DNA of 64,000 nucleotides. Source: Paenibacillus sp. SYP-B4298. GTDB lineage: Bacteria > Bacillota > Bacilli > Paenibacillales > Paenibacillaceae. This document shows, piece by piece, positions 1-7,914 of this stretch. Made by a program: the position numbers and the translations under genes. The stretch covers positions 3,580,001 to 3,644,000 of the forward strand of contig NZ_CP115484.1 of the NCBI RefSeq assembly GCF_027627475.1, given 5' to 3'. The stretch's first letter is position 1, and every line of letters begins with the position of its first letter. The notes under the pieces were generated by a model that was not told the origin of the DNA, did no database searches, and was given only the letters and a program-made list of their open reading frames with translations.

Positions 1-295
1 CGACAGTCTCCTGAATTTTATTGAGGATGACCTCATCGTCCAGCACATATCCTTCCTCAGAGCCTGGACGCCGATAAAATGCGCAAAAACGGCAATATAC
101 ATCACAAACATTCGTATAGTTGACATTGCGGCCAACGACAAAGGTTGTCATCGGTTCGGGGTGATGCCTCAGCATGATCTGATTTGCTACATGCCCCATT
201 TTCTCGATTTCATCTGACTCGAAGAGCGTAATCGTATCCTCCACGTTGAGTCTTTGCCCCTGCAGCGCTTTGTTCAGTATCTGATCTACAGTCAT
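1..295 (-). CDS. mqnC: Cyclic dehypoxanthine futalosine synthase MqnC (3' part beyond window)
   Basis: Radical-SAM enzyme of the futalosine route to menaquinone. MqnC cyclises dehypoxanthine futalosine. Only the first 98 residues are inside the window; the gene runs off the left edge. The protein opens with a helical stretch followed by a radical-SAM CxxxCxxC motif in the context NVCDVYCRFCAFYR, which is characteristic of MqnC and close to its paralogue MqnE, also in this window at 54.7 kb. The ATG is preceded by GGAAGGAG about 8 nt upstream. It reads away from metC with no shared transcript evident. MqnE is the main alternative, but MqnE here carries CEAHCAFCNFRK, so the two are distinguishable. 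Confidence 0.85.
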   Translation of the reverse strand, partial: MTVDQILNKALQGQRLNVEDTITLFESDEIEKMGHVANQIMLRHHPEPMTTFVVGRNVNYTNVCDVYCRFCAFYRRPGSEEGYVLDDEVILNKIQETV

Positions 296-409
296 TGCTC
301 TGCCGCTCCTTCCCATCTATAAGCTGTCAATATTACATCTATGAATAAGCTCAGTCTATATTATGGCTAGCTAACCTGAATCCCCTGTTCCTATTAGTGT
401 AACACAAAT

Positions 410-442
410 GGCGGACCCCCGTCACGCAAGAGGGAGTCCGCC
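410..442 (-). terminator. Probable terminator of the metAIC operon
   Basis: Inverted repeat GGCGGAC...GTCCGCC with a supporting inner CCC/GGG, about 35 nt past the metC stop. The following T tract is short (ATTTG), so it is a weak intrinsic terminator. Confidence 0.5.
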
Positions 443-475
443 AAATAATAGGTACATGGCGAGCCATGCTGCAAA

Positions 476-1642
476 CTAGAATCGGAGCGCTTGCTCCAGA
501 TCCGCAATGAGATCGTCGATGTCCTCCAGACCGACTGAGTAGCGCAGCAGCCCGTCAGTAATACCACGCTCATGCCGCACTTCCTTAGGCATCGCCGCAT
601 GTGACATCATCGCCGGATAGGACAGGATGCTCTCGACAGCCCCGAGGCTAACAGCAACAATCGGCAGCTTGACCCGACTAAGCACGGCCTTGGCGCGCTC
701 GCCGCTGCCGACATCGAATGAGACCACTGCGCCGTAGCCCGCTGACTGCTTCTCATGAATGGCTCGGCCAGGATGATCCTCCAGCCCAGGGTAGTACACC
801 TGTGCTACTTCGGATTGACTGCTCAGCCAATGCGCCAGCTTATGTGCGCTGCGCTCGCTGTGCTCCATACGCGCCTGCAGCGTCTTCATGCCGCGCATCA
901 GCAGCCAGCTATCCTGCGGCCCCAGCACCGCCCCGATGCCGTTCTGAAGCTGCTTGACGCGCCGCCCGAGGCTCTCATCAGCCGCTACGACCAGACCGGC
1001 CAGCACATCGCTATGACCGCCGAGGAACTTGGTCGCGCTATGCAGCACCAGATCGACGCCCAATTCGATCGGTCGCTGATGGTATGGCGTCATAAACGTA
1101 TTGTCCAGCATCGTAATCAGCCCATGCTCCTTCGCCCAGCCGGCTACAAGAGCAATATCGGTAATCTTCAGCGTCGGGTTGGATGGCGTCTCCATCAGAA
1201 TCGCTTTCGTATTAGGCTGGAGCGCATCACGCACCGCATCAAAGTTGGTCATATCGACAAAGGTCGATTCGATGTTGAAGCGTGTCAGCACGGTCGTGAG
1301 CAGCCGATAGGTGCCGCCGTATACATCCTCTGTGACAATAATATGTTCTCCCGCCGACAGCAGCATCAATGCAGCAGAGATAGCTGCCATTCCCGAGCCA
1401 AACGCAAAACCGCGCGTGCCGCCTTCCAGCAAGGTAATGTAATCCTCCAGCGCTTGGCGCGTCGGATTGCCAGAGCGGCTGTAATCATACTCCGGCGGAT
1501 TAAATATATCATGATGGTGGAAGGTAGAGGCTTGATAGATCGGCACGCTTGAGGCTCCGGTGGTCTTGTCCACCTCCGCGCCGAAATGGATCAGCTTGGT
1601 CGCAAACTGCTTGTCTCGTTGATTCGAATTGGATTCATTCAT
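476..1642 (-). CDS. metC: Cystathionine beta-lyase MetC
   Basis: Cleaves cystathionine to homocysteine, pyruvate and ammonia in methionine synthesis (cytosolic, PLP-dependent, Cys/Met metabolism family). 388 residues, full length. The PLP lysine is Lys205 in SATKFLGG; other family marks are YDYSRSGNPTR near residue 52, GSGMAAIS near 82 and the C-terminal SLGAVESILSYPA. The sequence follows B. subtilis MetC closely. It starts 6 nt after the metI stop and its ribosome-binding site (GAGGGGG) lies inside the end of metI, so the two are translationally close and in the same metI-metC order as B. subtilis. Controlled by the SAM riboswitch upstream of metA. Confidence 0.9.
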   Translation of the reverse strand: MNESNSNQRDKQFATKLIHFGAEVDKTTGASSVPIYQASTFHHHDIFNPPEYDYSRSGNPTRQALEDYITLLEGGTRGFAFGSGMAAISAALMLLSAGEHIIVTEDVYGGTYRLLTTVLTRFNIESTFVDMTNFDAVRDALQPNTKAILMETPSNPTLKITDIALVAGWAKEHGLITMLDNTFMTPYHQRPIELGVDLVLHSATKFLGGHSDVLAGLVVAADESLGRRVKQLQNGIGAVLGPQDSWLLMRGMKTLQARMEHSERSAHKLAHWLSSQSEVAQVYYPGLEDHPGRAIHEKQSAGYGAVVSFDVGSGERAKAVLSRVKLPIVAVSLGAVESILSYPAMMSHAAMPKEVRHERGITDGLLRYSVGLEDIDDLIADLEQALRF

Positions 1643-1648
1643 GGTTGA

Positions 1649-2809
1649 TTAAGCCCCCTCAATTTCCAGCCTGGCTGCTTCCAGTGCTTGCTCCAGATCG
1701 GCAATTAGATCGTCAACATGCTCGATCCCTACAGAGAAGCGCAGCAGCCGATCATCCACGCCCACCTGCTGGCGAATCTCCAATGGAATATCTGCATGGG
1801 TCTGAACCGCCGGATAGGTCATGAGCGATTCGACACCGCCTAGACTCTCCGCGAACGCAATCAGCCGAATATGGCGCAGCACAGGCTCCACATACCGAGC
1901 GTCCTTGACCTTGAACGAGAAAATGCCGGTGTTGCCTGAGGATTGCGCATTTTGAATATGGTGATGGGGATGAGACGGCAGCGCTGGATAGAACACCTCA
2001 TCGATCGCAGGATGCTCCTGCAAATAATTCGCTAGTACCGTCGCATTATGCTGATGGCGCTCCATACGCAGGGCGAGTGTCTTCATCCCGCGCATCAGCA
2101 GCCAACTGTCCTGCGGCCCGAGCACCGCTCCAATCGAATTATGCAGAAACGCTATCTGCTCGGACAGCTCCTTGCCCTTGGTGACGATCAGACCGGCTAG
2201 CACATCATTATGTCCGCCCAAATATTTGGTCGCACTGTGAATGATGATGTCCGCTCCGAGCTCCAGTGGCCGCTGAAAATAAGGTGTCAGCAGCGTGTTG
2301 TCCACAATCGTCAACAAGCCGCGCTCCTTCGCCCAGCCACATACTTTAGCCAGGTCGGTAATCATCATCAGCGGGTTGGTCGGCGTCTCGATGAGCAGCG
2401 CCTTCGTATTGTCGCGACATGCTGCCGCAAGTGCATCCATATCGTTCGTGTCGACGTAGGAGGCACTGACCCCAAAACGCGACATCACTTGCTCCAGCAA
2501 GCGGTAGGTGCCGCCATACAGATCAAGCGAGACGATGAGATGGTCGCCCTGACTGAACAACGTGAGTATGGTCTGCACCGCGGCCATGCCGGTACTGCAA
2601 GCGAAGGCGGCATCGCCTGATTCCAGCTCGGCTGCTGCCTCCTCCAGAACAGCGCGTGTCGGGCTCTTGGTGCGCGCATAGTCAAATCCCGTGCTCTCCC
2701 CCAGCTTGGGATGACGGAAAGCAGTAGCCTGATAGATCGGAAAACTAACCGCCCCGGTGACGGGCTCTTTGATGGAACCAATTTGGGCCAAACGGCTTTC
2801 TATTCTCAT
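1649..2809 (-). CDS. metI: Cystathionine gamma-synthase / O-acetylhomoserine thiolyase MetI
   Basis: PLP enzyme that joins cysteine (or sulfide) to acylated homoserine; it uses the product of the upstream MetA. 386 residues from the chosen ATG. Lys195 in HSATKYLGG is the expected Schiff-base lysine; GFDYARTKSPTR near residue 41 and AESLGGVESLMTYPA near the C-terminus match B. subtilis MetI. A longer frame exists upstream, but the ATG at 2809 has AAAGGAG 13 nt before it and begins MRIESRLAQIGS, colinear with MetI proteins. It is 209 nt downstream of metA, and that gap holds a collapsed palindromic repeat. MetI and MetC are paralogues; the assignment rests on the Bacillus-type order and the sequence match. 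Confidence 0.9.
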   Translation of the reverse strand: MRIESRLAQIGSIKEPVTGAVSFPIYQATAFRHPKLGESTGFDYARTKSPTRAVLEEAAAELESGDAAFACSTGMAAVQTILTLFSQGDHLIVSLDLYGGTYRLLEQVMSRFGVSASYVDTNDMDALAAACRDNTKALLIETPTNPLMMITDLAKVCGWAKERGLLTIVDNTLLTPYFQRPLELGADIIIHSATKYLGGHNDVLAGLIVTKGKELSEQIAFLHNSIGAVLGPQDSWLLMRGMKTLALRMERHQHNATVLANYLQEHPAIDEVFYPALPSHPHHHIQNAQSSGNTGIFSFKVKDARYVEPVLRHIRLIAFAESLGGVESLMTYPAVQTHADIPLEIRQQVGVDDRLLRFSVGIEHVDDLIADLEQALEAARLEIEGA

Positions 2810-2925
2810 AAAATTAAAGGCTCTCCTTTGCAACACATAATAGGAATGGACAAAACAGCTACTTTCTTGCGCGCACAACGGCTGCCGCCGTCGTATTTAG
2901 CGGTGAACGATGGCTCTTGAGCACG

Positions 2926-2943
2926 TTTAGGACACGCCCTAAA
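2926..2943. repeat. Collapsed MITE palindrome between metA and metI
   Basis: TTTAGGACACGCCCTAAA looks like the outer ends of the 150-166 bp repeat at 19.0 and 31.1 kb (TAGGGCGTGTC) joined nearly back to back. It lies in the 209-nt metA-metI spacer and would form a small hairpin in the operon mRNA. Confidence 0.5.
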
Positions 2944-3018
2944 TATATCAAGACCACCGCACACTATACAGCCTTGGCCATTAGCCTGACGGACTGCCTC
3001 GAAACTGCCTCAGGAAGA

Positions 3019-3936
3019 CTATATGCCTGCTCCCAGCTCGTAAGGCGTCTCCTGATACACATAGTAGTTCAGCCAGTTGGAGAACAGCAGGTTGGCATGA
3101 GCACGCCAGGTAGACAGTGGCTGGCGGCTGGCGTCGTCGCCCGGATAATAATTTTTAGGAAGATTGACCTTCATTCCCTTGGCGACATCACGGTCATATT
3201 CAAACTTCAGTGTGGCGGGATCATACTCCGAATGACCGGTAACGAAGAACTGCCGCCCGTTCTTGGAAGCAACAATATAGACGCCGGACTCCTCCGATTC
3301 GGACAAAATCTCCAGGTCTGCAACCTGTTCAATTTCATCGCGCCTTACCTCGGTATGGCGGGATTGCGGCACGTTGAACAGCTCATCAAAGCCGCGAAGC
3401 AGCTTCACATTGCGCTTGCTGACCGTATGCGGATAGACGCCGAATATTTTCTCGTCCAGATCATACTTCCGAATGCCGTAATGATGGTACAGCCCCGCCT
3501 GTGCAGCCCAGCATATGTGGAAGGTCGAGGTGACATTGCTGGTGCTCCAATCCATAATCTGCTTGAGCTCTTCCCAGTAGTTGACCTCCTCAAACTCCAA
3601 TTGCTCGACAGGAGCTCCCGTGATGATTAAGCCATCAAAGCGCTTGTGGGCAATCTCGTCAAAGGTCTTATAGAAGCTCTCCAGATGGTCCGCCGATGTG
3701 TTCTTGGACACATGTGTCTTGGGATGAAGCAGCACCATCTCAACCTGCAGTGGAGTATTGCCAATCAGACGCAAAAGCTGTGTCTCGGTCGTCTCCTTGG
3801 TCGGCATCAGATTCAATATTACAATTTGGAGCGGACGAATATCCTGATGATACGCCACGCTCTCGTCCATCACAAATATATTCTCTTTCGTTAATACTTC
3901 CTTCGCAGGAAGACCGTCTGGAATCTTGATCGGCAT
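3019..3936 (-). CDS. metA: Homoserine O-acetyltransferase MetA
   Basis: First committed step of methionine synthesis: acylates the gamma-hydroxyl of homoserine. 305 residues, class-I glutamine-amidotransferase fold. The family's catalytic residues fall at their usual numbers: Cys142 in HICWAAQAG, His235 and Glu237 in FVTGHSE. Residue 111 is Glu ([12 protein letters not shown]); in this family Glu at 111 goes with acetyl-CoA and Gly with succinyl-CoA, so acetyl transfer is inferred despite the traditional succinyltransferase name. The ATG at 3936 is chosen because AAGGAG lies 8 nt upstream and [15 protein letters not shown] matches the Bacillus N-terminus. First gene of metA-metI-metC, under the S-box riboswitch. 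Confidence 0.93.
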   Translation of the reverse strand: MPIKIPDGLPAKEVLTKENIFVMDESVAYHQDIRPLQIVILNLMPTKETTETQLLRLIGNTPLQVEMVLLHPKTHVSKNTSADHLESFYKTFDEIAHKRFDGLIITGAPVEQLEFEEVNYWEELKQIMDWSTSNVTSTFHICWAAQAGLYHHYGIRKYDLDEKIFGVYPHTVSKRNVKLLRGFDELFNVPQSRHTEVRRDEIEQVADLEILSESEESGVYIVASKNGRQFFVTGHSEYDPATLKFEYDRDVAKGMKVNLPKNYYPGDDASRQPLSTWRAHANLLFSNWLNYYVYQETPYELGAGI

Positions 3937-3989
3937 GTTGCTCACTCCTTCATTGTTCAGTATAGTTTCAGCTCCAGTTCGAAAGGCTT

Positions 3990-4090
3990 ATACACGTATA
4001 CGGCTGTTCCCGTCCTTGACGGCTAAGCTTCGTTCCGCGTAGATATAGAAGCACATATAAGGCGGACAGCACTTATACATTCTTGTATAT
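3990..4090. repeat. Dispersed ~100-bp repeat, copy 1
   Basis: Shares an ordered series of blocks with 20079-20183: ACGGCTG, GTCCTTGACGG / CTTGACGGG, GCTTCGTT, CGTAGAT.TAGAAG, ATACATTC and a closing TATAT / AATAT. It sits between the riboswitch terminator and metA, so it is transcribed in the metA leader on the minus strand. Not a known element to me. Confidence 0.5.
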
Positions 4091-4091
4091 C

Positions 4092-4123
4092 AAAAAAACC
4101 TTTCTCCATAGCATGAGAAAGGG
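4092..4123 (-). terminator. Riboswitch-controlled terminator of metAIC
   Basis: On the minus strand CCTTTCTC, an 8-nt loop, GAGAAAGG and then seven T. It directly follows the SAM-I aptamer, so it is the expression platform: SAM binding should favour termination before metA. Confidence 0.88.
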
Positions 4124-4133
4124 TCGTATACTT

Positions 4134-4255
4134 GTTATCACGCCTCTCTCATCTGTCAGAGACACCGTGGATGTCTCCGCAAGAATTAGCACCGTGCATT
4201 ATGCCGGTTGCCGGGCTTCATAGGGCTAGTCCCTCCGCCTGCTCTTGATAAGAAA
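4134..4255 (-). promoter_or_regulatory. SAM-I (S-box) riboswitch
   Basis: Read on the minus strand the segment has the S-box landmarks in order: CTTATCAAGAG opening P1, GGCGGAGGGACT, GGCCC-like TAGCCCTATGAAGCCC, CCGGCAACCGGC, GGTGCTAATTC, a P4 hairpin (GGAGACATCCACGGTGTCTC) and CAGATGAGAGAGGCGTGATAAC closing P1. A Rho-independent terminator follows 10 nt later. It precedes metA and would shut the operon when SAM is plentiful, as known for Bacillales met genes. Confidence 0.95.
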
Positions 4256-4500
4256 TGCTTGCTATTCAATTGTGCGCCTCATCAGCAATTGCAGGCCATA
4301 CAGCCCACACTGCTAATTTTAACTTTATCGTATTCCGTTATCCTCGTCAAGTACCCATCAGGAACCTTGTTGAGGCTTTTTTCGCTAGGTTGGCGCAGGA
4401 TAAGCCAAGAAGAAGCCAGCACGCTCGCCTCCCCGATATTGCACACAGGCCGGTGTCCAAATGCATACCATACATAACAGAAGGGCGACTGATTTATATC
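4256..4500. other. Intergenic gap between the met riboswitch and the corA promoter
   Basis: No gene or structured RNA recognised here. The metAIC promoter should lie at the left end of this stretch on the minus strand, but no hexamer pair with good spacing stands out. Confidence 0.4.
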
Positions 4501-4530
4501 TTGAATGTAACGGGATGTACAGAGTATACT
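4501..4530 (+). promoter_or_regulatory. SigA-type promoter for the corA transcript
   Basis: TTGAAT, an 18-nt spacer and TATACT. Implies a leader of about 250 nt before corA, which contains a possible short ORF. Confidence 0.6.
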
Positions 4531-4581
4531 AGACAAGGATTGTCCAATGACTATTGGCAAGGAAAGGGGTGCGTAAGCCGC

Positions 4582-4698
4582 ATGGAAGGCGATCGACCGA
4601 GGCCCGAGATGAGTAAGATTTACCCATACAGCCGGTACGAACAGCAGCCCCGGATGCGCCGCGGCTTTTTGCGCTTATTGCCTCTCGTTGTGGCATAG
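4582..4698 (+). CDS. Possible leader peptide of corA (38 aa)
   Basis: Short frame starting MEGDRPRPEMSKIYPY and ending FLRLLPLVVA, with AAAGGGG 11 nt before its ATG, placed between the inferred promoter and corA. It is proline- and arginine-rich, ends 91 nt before corA, and no family is recognised. The Salmonella corA leader contains a regulatory peptide (CorL), so a leader-peptide role is imaginable by analogy only; there is no sequence similarity claim. It may equally be noncoding leader. Conservation of the frame in related genomes would decide. Confidence 0.25.
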   Translation: MEGDRPRPEMSKIYPYSRYEQQPRMRRGFLRLLPLVVA

Positions 4699-4789
4699 TG
4701 TGCCATAAGAGCCGCAATGCTTCGCTGTGCGCTGTCCTCGTGCCTGCTGCTAGCTGTGCAGCATGAAGGAAGCGAAGGGAGTGATACCA

Positions 4790-5725
4790 GTGAAGATTCG
4801 GCTGGTTAACAATGGCGTGTTTGAAGTAATTGAAGACATCGAGGTGGCGGTGACCCCGCCCGCACAAGGATTTTACTGGATCGATGCCGACATTGAGGAC
4901 TTGGCCGTGCTGCAGCCGTTGTTCGGCATGCATGATCTGGCAGTCGAGGATTGTATCCATGATGAAGAGCAGCGTCCTAAGATTGAAATTCATGAAAGCC
5001 ATTATTTTATAGTTGTCAACAGCATTCGCTTCGATGATGAGGAGATTTTCCTGCGGGCGCTTAATATTTTCCTCGGGCGGCATTATATCATTACCGTCAC
5101 CAAGCAACGTATCAACGAGCTGCGCTCTCTCAAGCCTATACTGTGGGAGCAGGAGGTCAACCGTCCTGACCGTTTTCTCTATCACCTCATAGATCTGGTT
5201 GTCGATAACTACTTCATCGTCAGCGACCGGATCGAGGCTCGAATCGAGAAACTTGAGGAAGATATTCTGATGAACACCAAGAAGACGCATCTCAATGAGA
5301 TCATCGGTCTGCGAAGTGAGATTCTATGGCTCAAGAAGGCGCTCGGCCCGCAAAAGGAAGTGGTCGCTACCTTGAACAAGAAAGAGCTGAGGCTGATCGA
5401 TGAGAAGCTGCAAAAGTATTTCGGCGATATCTACGAGAACGCTGTGAAGATCAGCGAAGCCTTTGAGACGTATCGCGACCTGATGGGCAACCTGCGTGAA
5501 GCCTATCAGTCCTCCATCGCCAGCCGCGCCAATGAGATCATGCGAGTATTTACGGCGCTGACCACCATTTTCATGCCGCTCACTTTTATTACGGGCATCT
5601 ACGGCATGAACTTTGATTATATTCCCGGCCTGCATGCTCCCGGCGCCTCCTTTGTATTATTAGGCTTTATGCTGCTGGTTGGCCTGGGCATGTTCTTTCT
5701 ATTTCGCAAAAAGGGTTGGCTGTAG
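4790..5725 (+). CDS. corA: CorA-type magnesium/cobalt transporter
   Basis: Pentameric inner-membrane channel for Mg2+ (and Co2+). 311 residues from a GTG start, the usual size. The large N-terminal cytoplasmic domain is followed by two C-terminal transmembrane helices; the first ends in the signature YGMNF (residues 271-275, context GIYGMNFDYIPG) and the protein closes with basic FRKKGWL. GTG at 4790 is preferred because AAGGGAG lies 8 nt upstream; an in-frame ATG at 4763 lacks a ribosome-binding site. Monocistronic: promoter at 4501 and a terminator just after the stop. Confidence 0.88.
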   Translation: MKIRLVNNGVFEVIEDIEVAVTPPAQGFYWIDADIEDLAVLQPLFGMHDLAVEDCIHDEEQRPKIEIHESHYFIVVNSIRFDDEEIFLRALNIFLGRHYIITVTKQRINELRSLKPILWEQEVNRPDRFLYHLIDLVVDNYFIVSDRIEARIEKLEEDILMNTKKTHLNEIIGLRSEILWLKKALGPQKEVVATLNKKELRLIDEKLQKYFGDIYENAVKISEAFETYRDLMGNLREAYQSSIASRANEIMRVFTALTTIFMPLTFITGIYGMNFDYIPGLHAPGASFVLLGFMLLVGLGMFFLFRKKGWL

Positions 5726-5735
5726 TTGCTTGCGT

Positions 5736-5767
5736 GGAACCGGGGCGTCGTCCCTGGTTCCCTTTTT
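5736..5767 (+). terminator. corA terminator
   Basis: GGAACCGGGG, 6-nt loop, CCCTGGTTCC followed by TTTTT, 11 nt past the corA stop. Confidence 0.85.
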
Positions 5768-5906
5768 ATAAGTTAGCTCGCCCAATTATCCTGCAACCGC
5801 TTCTAAGACCTCTCGCGCTTTGCCGCAGCGCGTTCGTTCCCCTATAATAGAGATAACGTTTCATGTGACGTCTGAATTCATTATTACGAATCCCGGGAGG
5901 AATGTA

Positions 5907-6809
5907 ATGAACATTAGCCAGCTTGAAACGCTGCTCGCTATTTCCAAGACGATGAGCTTTCGGAAAGCAGGCGAGCTGCTTAATCTGACGCAACCCGCCG
6001 TCTCTGCCCAAATCAAGAGCCTGGAGGAAGAATTCAAGACGGTACTGATCGACCGCAGCCAGCCGGTAACGCTGACAGATCGCGGACAAGTATTTCTCGA
6101 TCATGCCGAACGGATACTGAGCGTTGTCGAGGAGCTGAAGCAGAAGCTGTATGACCTGAATCAGACACCGCAGGGACATATTGTGCTCGGCACAACCACT
6201 TCGATAGCGATTCAGATATTGCCTCGTGTGCTGTCCTACTTCCAGGATCAGTTCCCACTCATCAAGACAACGATCCATTCCATGCCCTCCTCCCACGTGC
6301 TGACCAGTGTGGAGAAAGGCGCGGTTGACATCGGCATCACCTATCTGTCGGAGCGCAATCCCAACATTGAGACCTCCATCCTCTACTATGATACATATGA
6401 GCTTGTGGTGTCCCCTGCCCATCCACTGAGCGCTTTAAAACATACGACAGTGGATAAGCTAAAGGATATTCCCTTTATTATGCTCTCTCCAGACACGTAT
6501 GGACGTCGCTTCATAGACAAAATGTTCCGTAATTACGGCATTGAGCCCAACATTGTCATGGAGCTGTCCAGCAGCGAGGAGGTTAAGCGGATGGTGGAGC
6601 TGGATCTTGGCGTGGCGATTGTGTCCAAGCTGTCGATCTCAACTGAGCTGTCGCGCGGCTCGCTCAAGATGATCAACATCAACGAGCTGGAGCTAACCCA
6701 TCCCATCGGCGTAGCCTACAAGTCCGGTCGCTATCTGAGCTCGGCCATGCAGCAATTTCTCAGCGATCTGAAGGGAATGCCGGAGTATCATTTTATTGGC
6801 AGCGAGTAG
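5907..6809 (+). CDS. LysR-family transcriptional regulator
   Basis: 300 residues, full LysR length. The N-terminal winged helix-turn-helix (about residues 1-60: FRKAGELLNLTQPAVSAQIKSLEEE) is followed by a linker helix and a two-lobed effector domain. The ATG at 5907 has GGGAGGA 6 nt upstream and gives the normal LysR N-terminus MNISQLETLLAISKT; a longer upstream frame has no support. Resembles CysL/YwfK-type regulators, but the effector cannot be told from sequence. It is followed 38 nt later by histidinol-phosphatase on the same strand, so the two may be cotranscribed. No target operator identified. Confidence 0.85.
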   Translation: MNISQLETLLAISKTMSFRKAGELLNLTQPAVSAQIKSLEEEFKTVLIDRSQPVTLTDRGQVFLDHAERILSVVEELKQKLYDLNQTPQGHIVLGTTTSIAIQILPRVLSYFQDQFPLIKTTIHSMPSSHVLTSVEKGAVDIGITYLSERNPNIETSILYYDTYELVVSPAHPLSALKHTTVDKLKDIPFIMLSPDTYGRRFIDKMFRNYGIEPNIVMELSSSEEVKRMVELDLGVAIVSKLSISTELSRGSLKMININELELTHPIGVAYKSGRYLSSAMQQFLSDLKGMPEYHFIGSE

Positions 6810-6847
6810 CATCATGAATGAATTACAGGAGGAGGGCGAGCAACGCG

Positions 6848-7657
6848 ATGAAATTTGATCTGCACACCCATCATGAACGATGCGGACACGCTGACGGAGC
6901 GATTGAGGCTTATATTCAGGCCGCGATTCAGGCCGGATTGCAGGTCATTGGCATCTCGGATCATTCACCCTATTTCGCCAGCGATAAGGATCAGCCATTG
7001 CCGCATATTGCCATGGCGCGCAGCGAATTTCCCAACTATGTGCGGGAGGTGCTGGAGCTAAAGGCCAAATACGAAGGGCGCATCGAGGTGCTGCTCGGCG
7101 TGGAGTCCGATTATTATCCCGAGCTGTGGCCCATCTACAAGGCCGAATATGACAACTATCCCATGGATTATATCATCGGCTCGGTTCACCAGACACGCGG
7201 AGTCAGCATCTTCAACAAGAAGCGCTGGAACAACCTGAGTGAGAAGGAGAAGATCAGGGAGAAGGAGCATTACTATCATCTGATCGCCGAATCCGCTCGC
7301 TGCGGCCTGTTCCAGTCACTAGGTCATATCGATGCAATGAAGGGCTATTATCCCGCCTTCTCCGATATTCCTGCTGCTGAGGCGATTGACAAGGCGCTGC
7401 GGACGATTGCAGATGCCGGCGTCGCGATCGAGATTAATACATCGGGCAAGACGAAGTATGCCGGTGGCTGGTACCCGTCAGATGATATTTTGGAGCGAGC
7501 GTGCCATTTTGGCGTTACCGTGACGTTCGGCTCCGATGCTCACCTGCCTTCGCGCATCGGCGACGACTTTGAGCTTGTCCGCACCCGATTGAGAGAGATC
7601 GGCTATACAAGCTGGGTCTTCTTCCGACAGAAGCGCTTGGTTACAGTCCAACTCTAG
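6848..7657 (+). CDS. hisJ: Histidinol-phosphatase, PHP family (HisJ-like)
   Basis: Removes phosphate from histidinol phosphate, the penultimate part of histidine synthesis. 269 residues, the size of B. subtilis HisJ. Metal-binding PHP motifs are visible: DLHTHHERCGHADG at residues 4-17, ISDHSPY near 46, an internal GSVHQTRG near 117 and FGSDAH near the end, matching the trinuclear metal site. ATG at 6848 is preferred because GGAGGG lies 10 nt upstream; an ATG at 6818 has none. No other his genes are in the window. The TAG stop coincides with the first bases of a palindromic repeat relic. Confidence 0.8.
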   Translation: MKFDLHTHHERCGHADGAIEAYIQAAIQAGLQVIGISDHSPYFASDKDQPLPHIAMARSEFPNYVREVLELKAKYEGRIEVLLGVESDYYPELWPIYKAEYDNYPMDYIIGSVHQTRGVSIFNKKRWNNLSEKEKIREKEHYYHLIAESARCGLFQSLGHIDAMKGYYPAFSDIPAAEAIDKALRTIADAGVAIEINTSGKTKYAGGWYPSDDILERACHFGVTVTFGSDAHLPSRIGDDFELVRTRLREIGYTSWVFFRQKRLVTVQL

Positions 7658-7676
7658 GTCGTGTCTGACACAACCT
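7655..7676. repeat. Collapsed MITE palindrome at the hisJ stop codon
   Basis: TAGGTCGTGTCTGACACAACCT, a near-perfect inverted repeat. Its left half equals the left end of the repeat at 19028 (TAGGTCGTGTCTGA). The hisJ stop codon TAG is the first triplet of the element. Confidence 0.5.
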
Positions 7677-7684
7677 GGCTACAT

Positions 7685-7731
7685 ATGGCTGATTCGCGTC
7701 GCTCCTTAAAAGGTGGCGTTGGATCAGCCAT
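7685..7731 (+). terminator. Possible hisJ terminator
   Basis: ATGGCTGAT ... ATCAGCCAT, a 9-bp stem with a large loop followed by TATTTAT. Weak T tract. Between here and the next gene a second hairpin (GGACCC/GGGTCC near 7793-7811) faces an A-rich tract and would only terminate minus-strand transcripts. Confidence 0.4.
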
Positions 7732-7914
7732 TATTTATGGCTTGATGATGTGGCTGGTGGGTTCATCAGGGCAAAAAAAGTGGACCCACATCAGCGGGTC
7801 CCAAGACGTTCTATATTAAAAAAGGGGGTCTTGGTTATTATAATAGCCCATCAGTATGAAAAGACGATAACAGAAAGATTTCAATTGTGTAACAAATCAT
7901 AAGGAAAGCAAAGG

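Noticed and set aside
7785-7815. Terminator for hisJ
   Set aside because: The GGACCC/GGGTCC hairpin has its T tract on the minus strand, where no gene ends.
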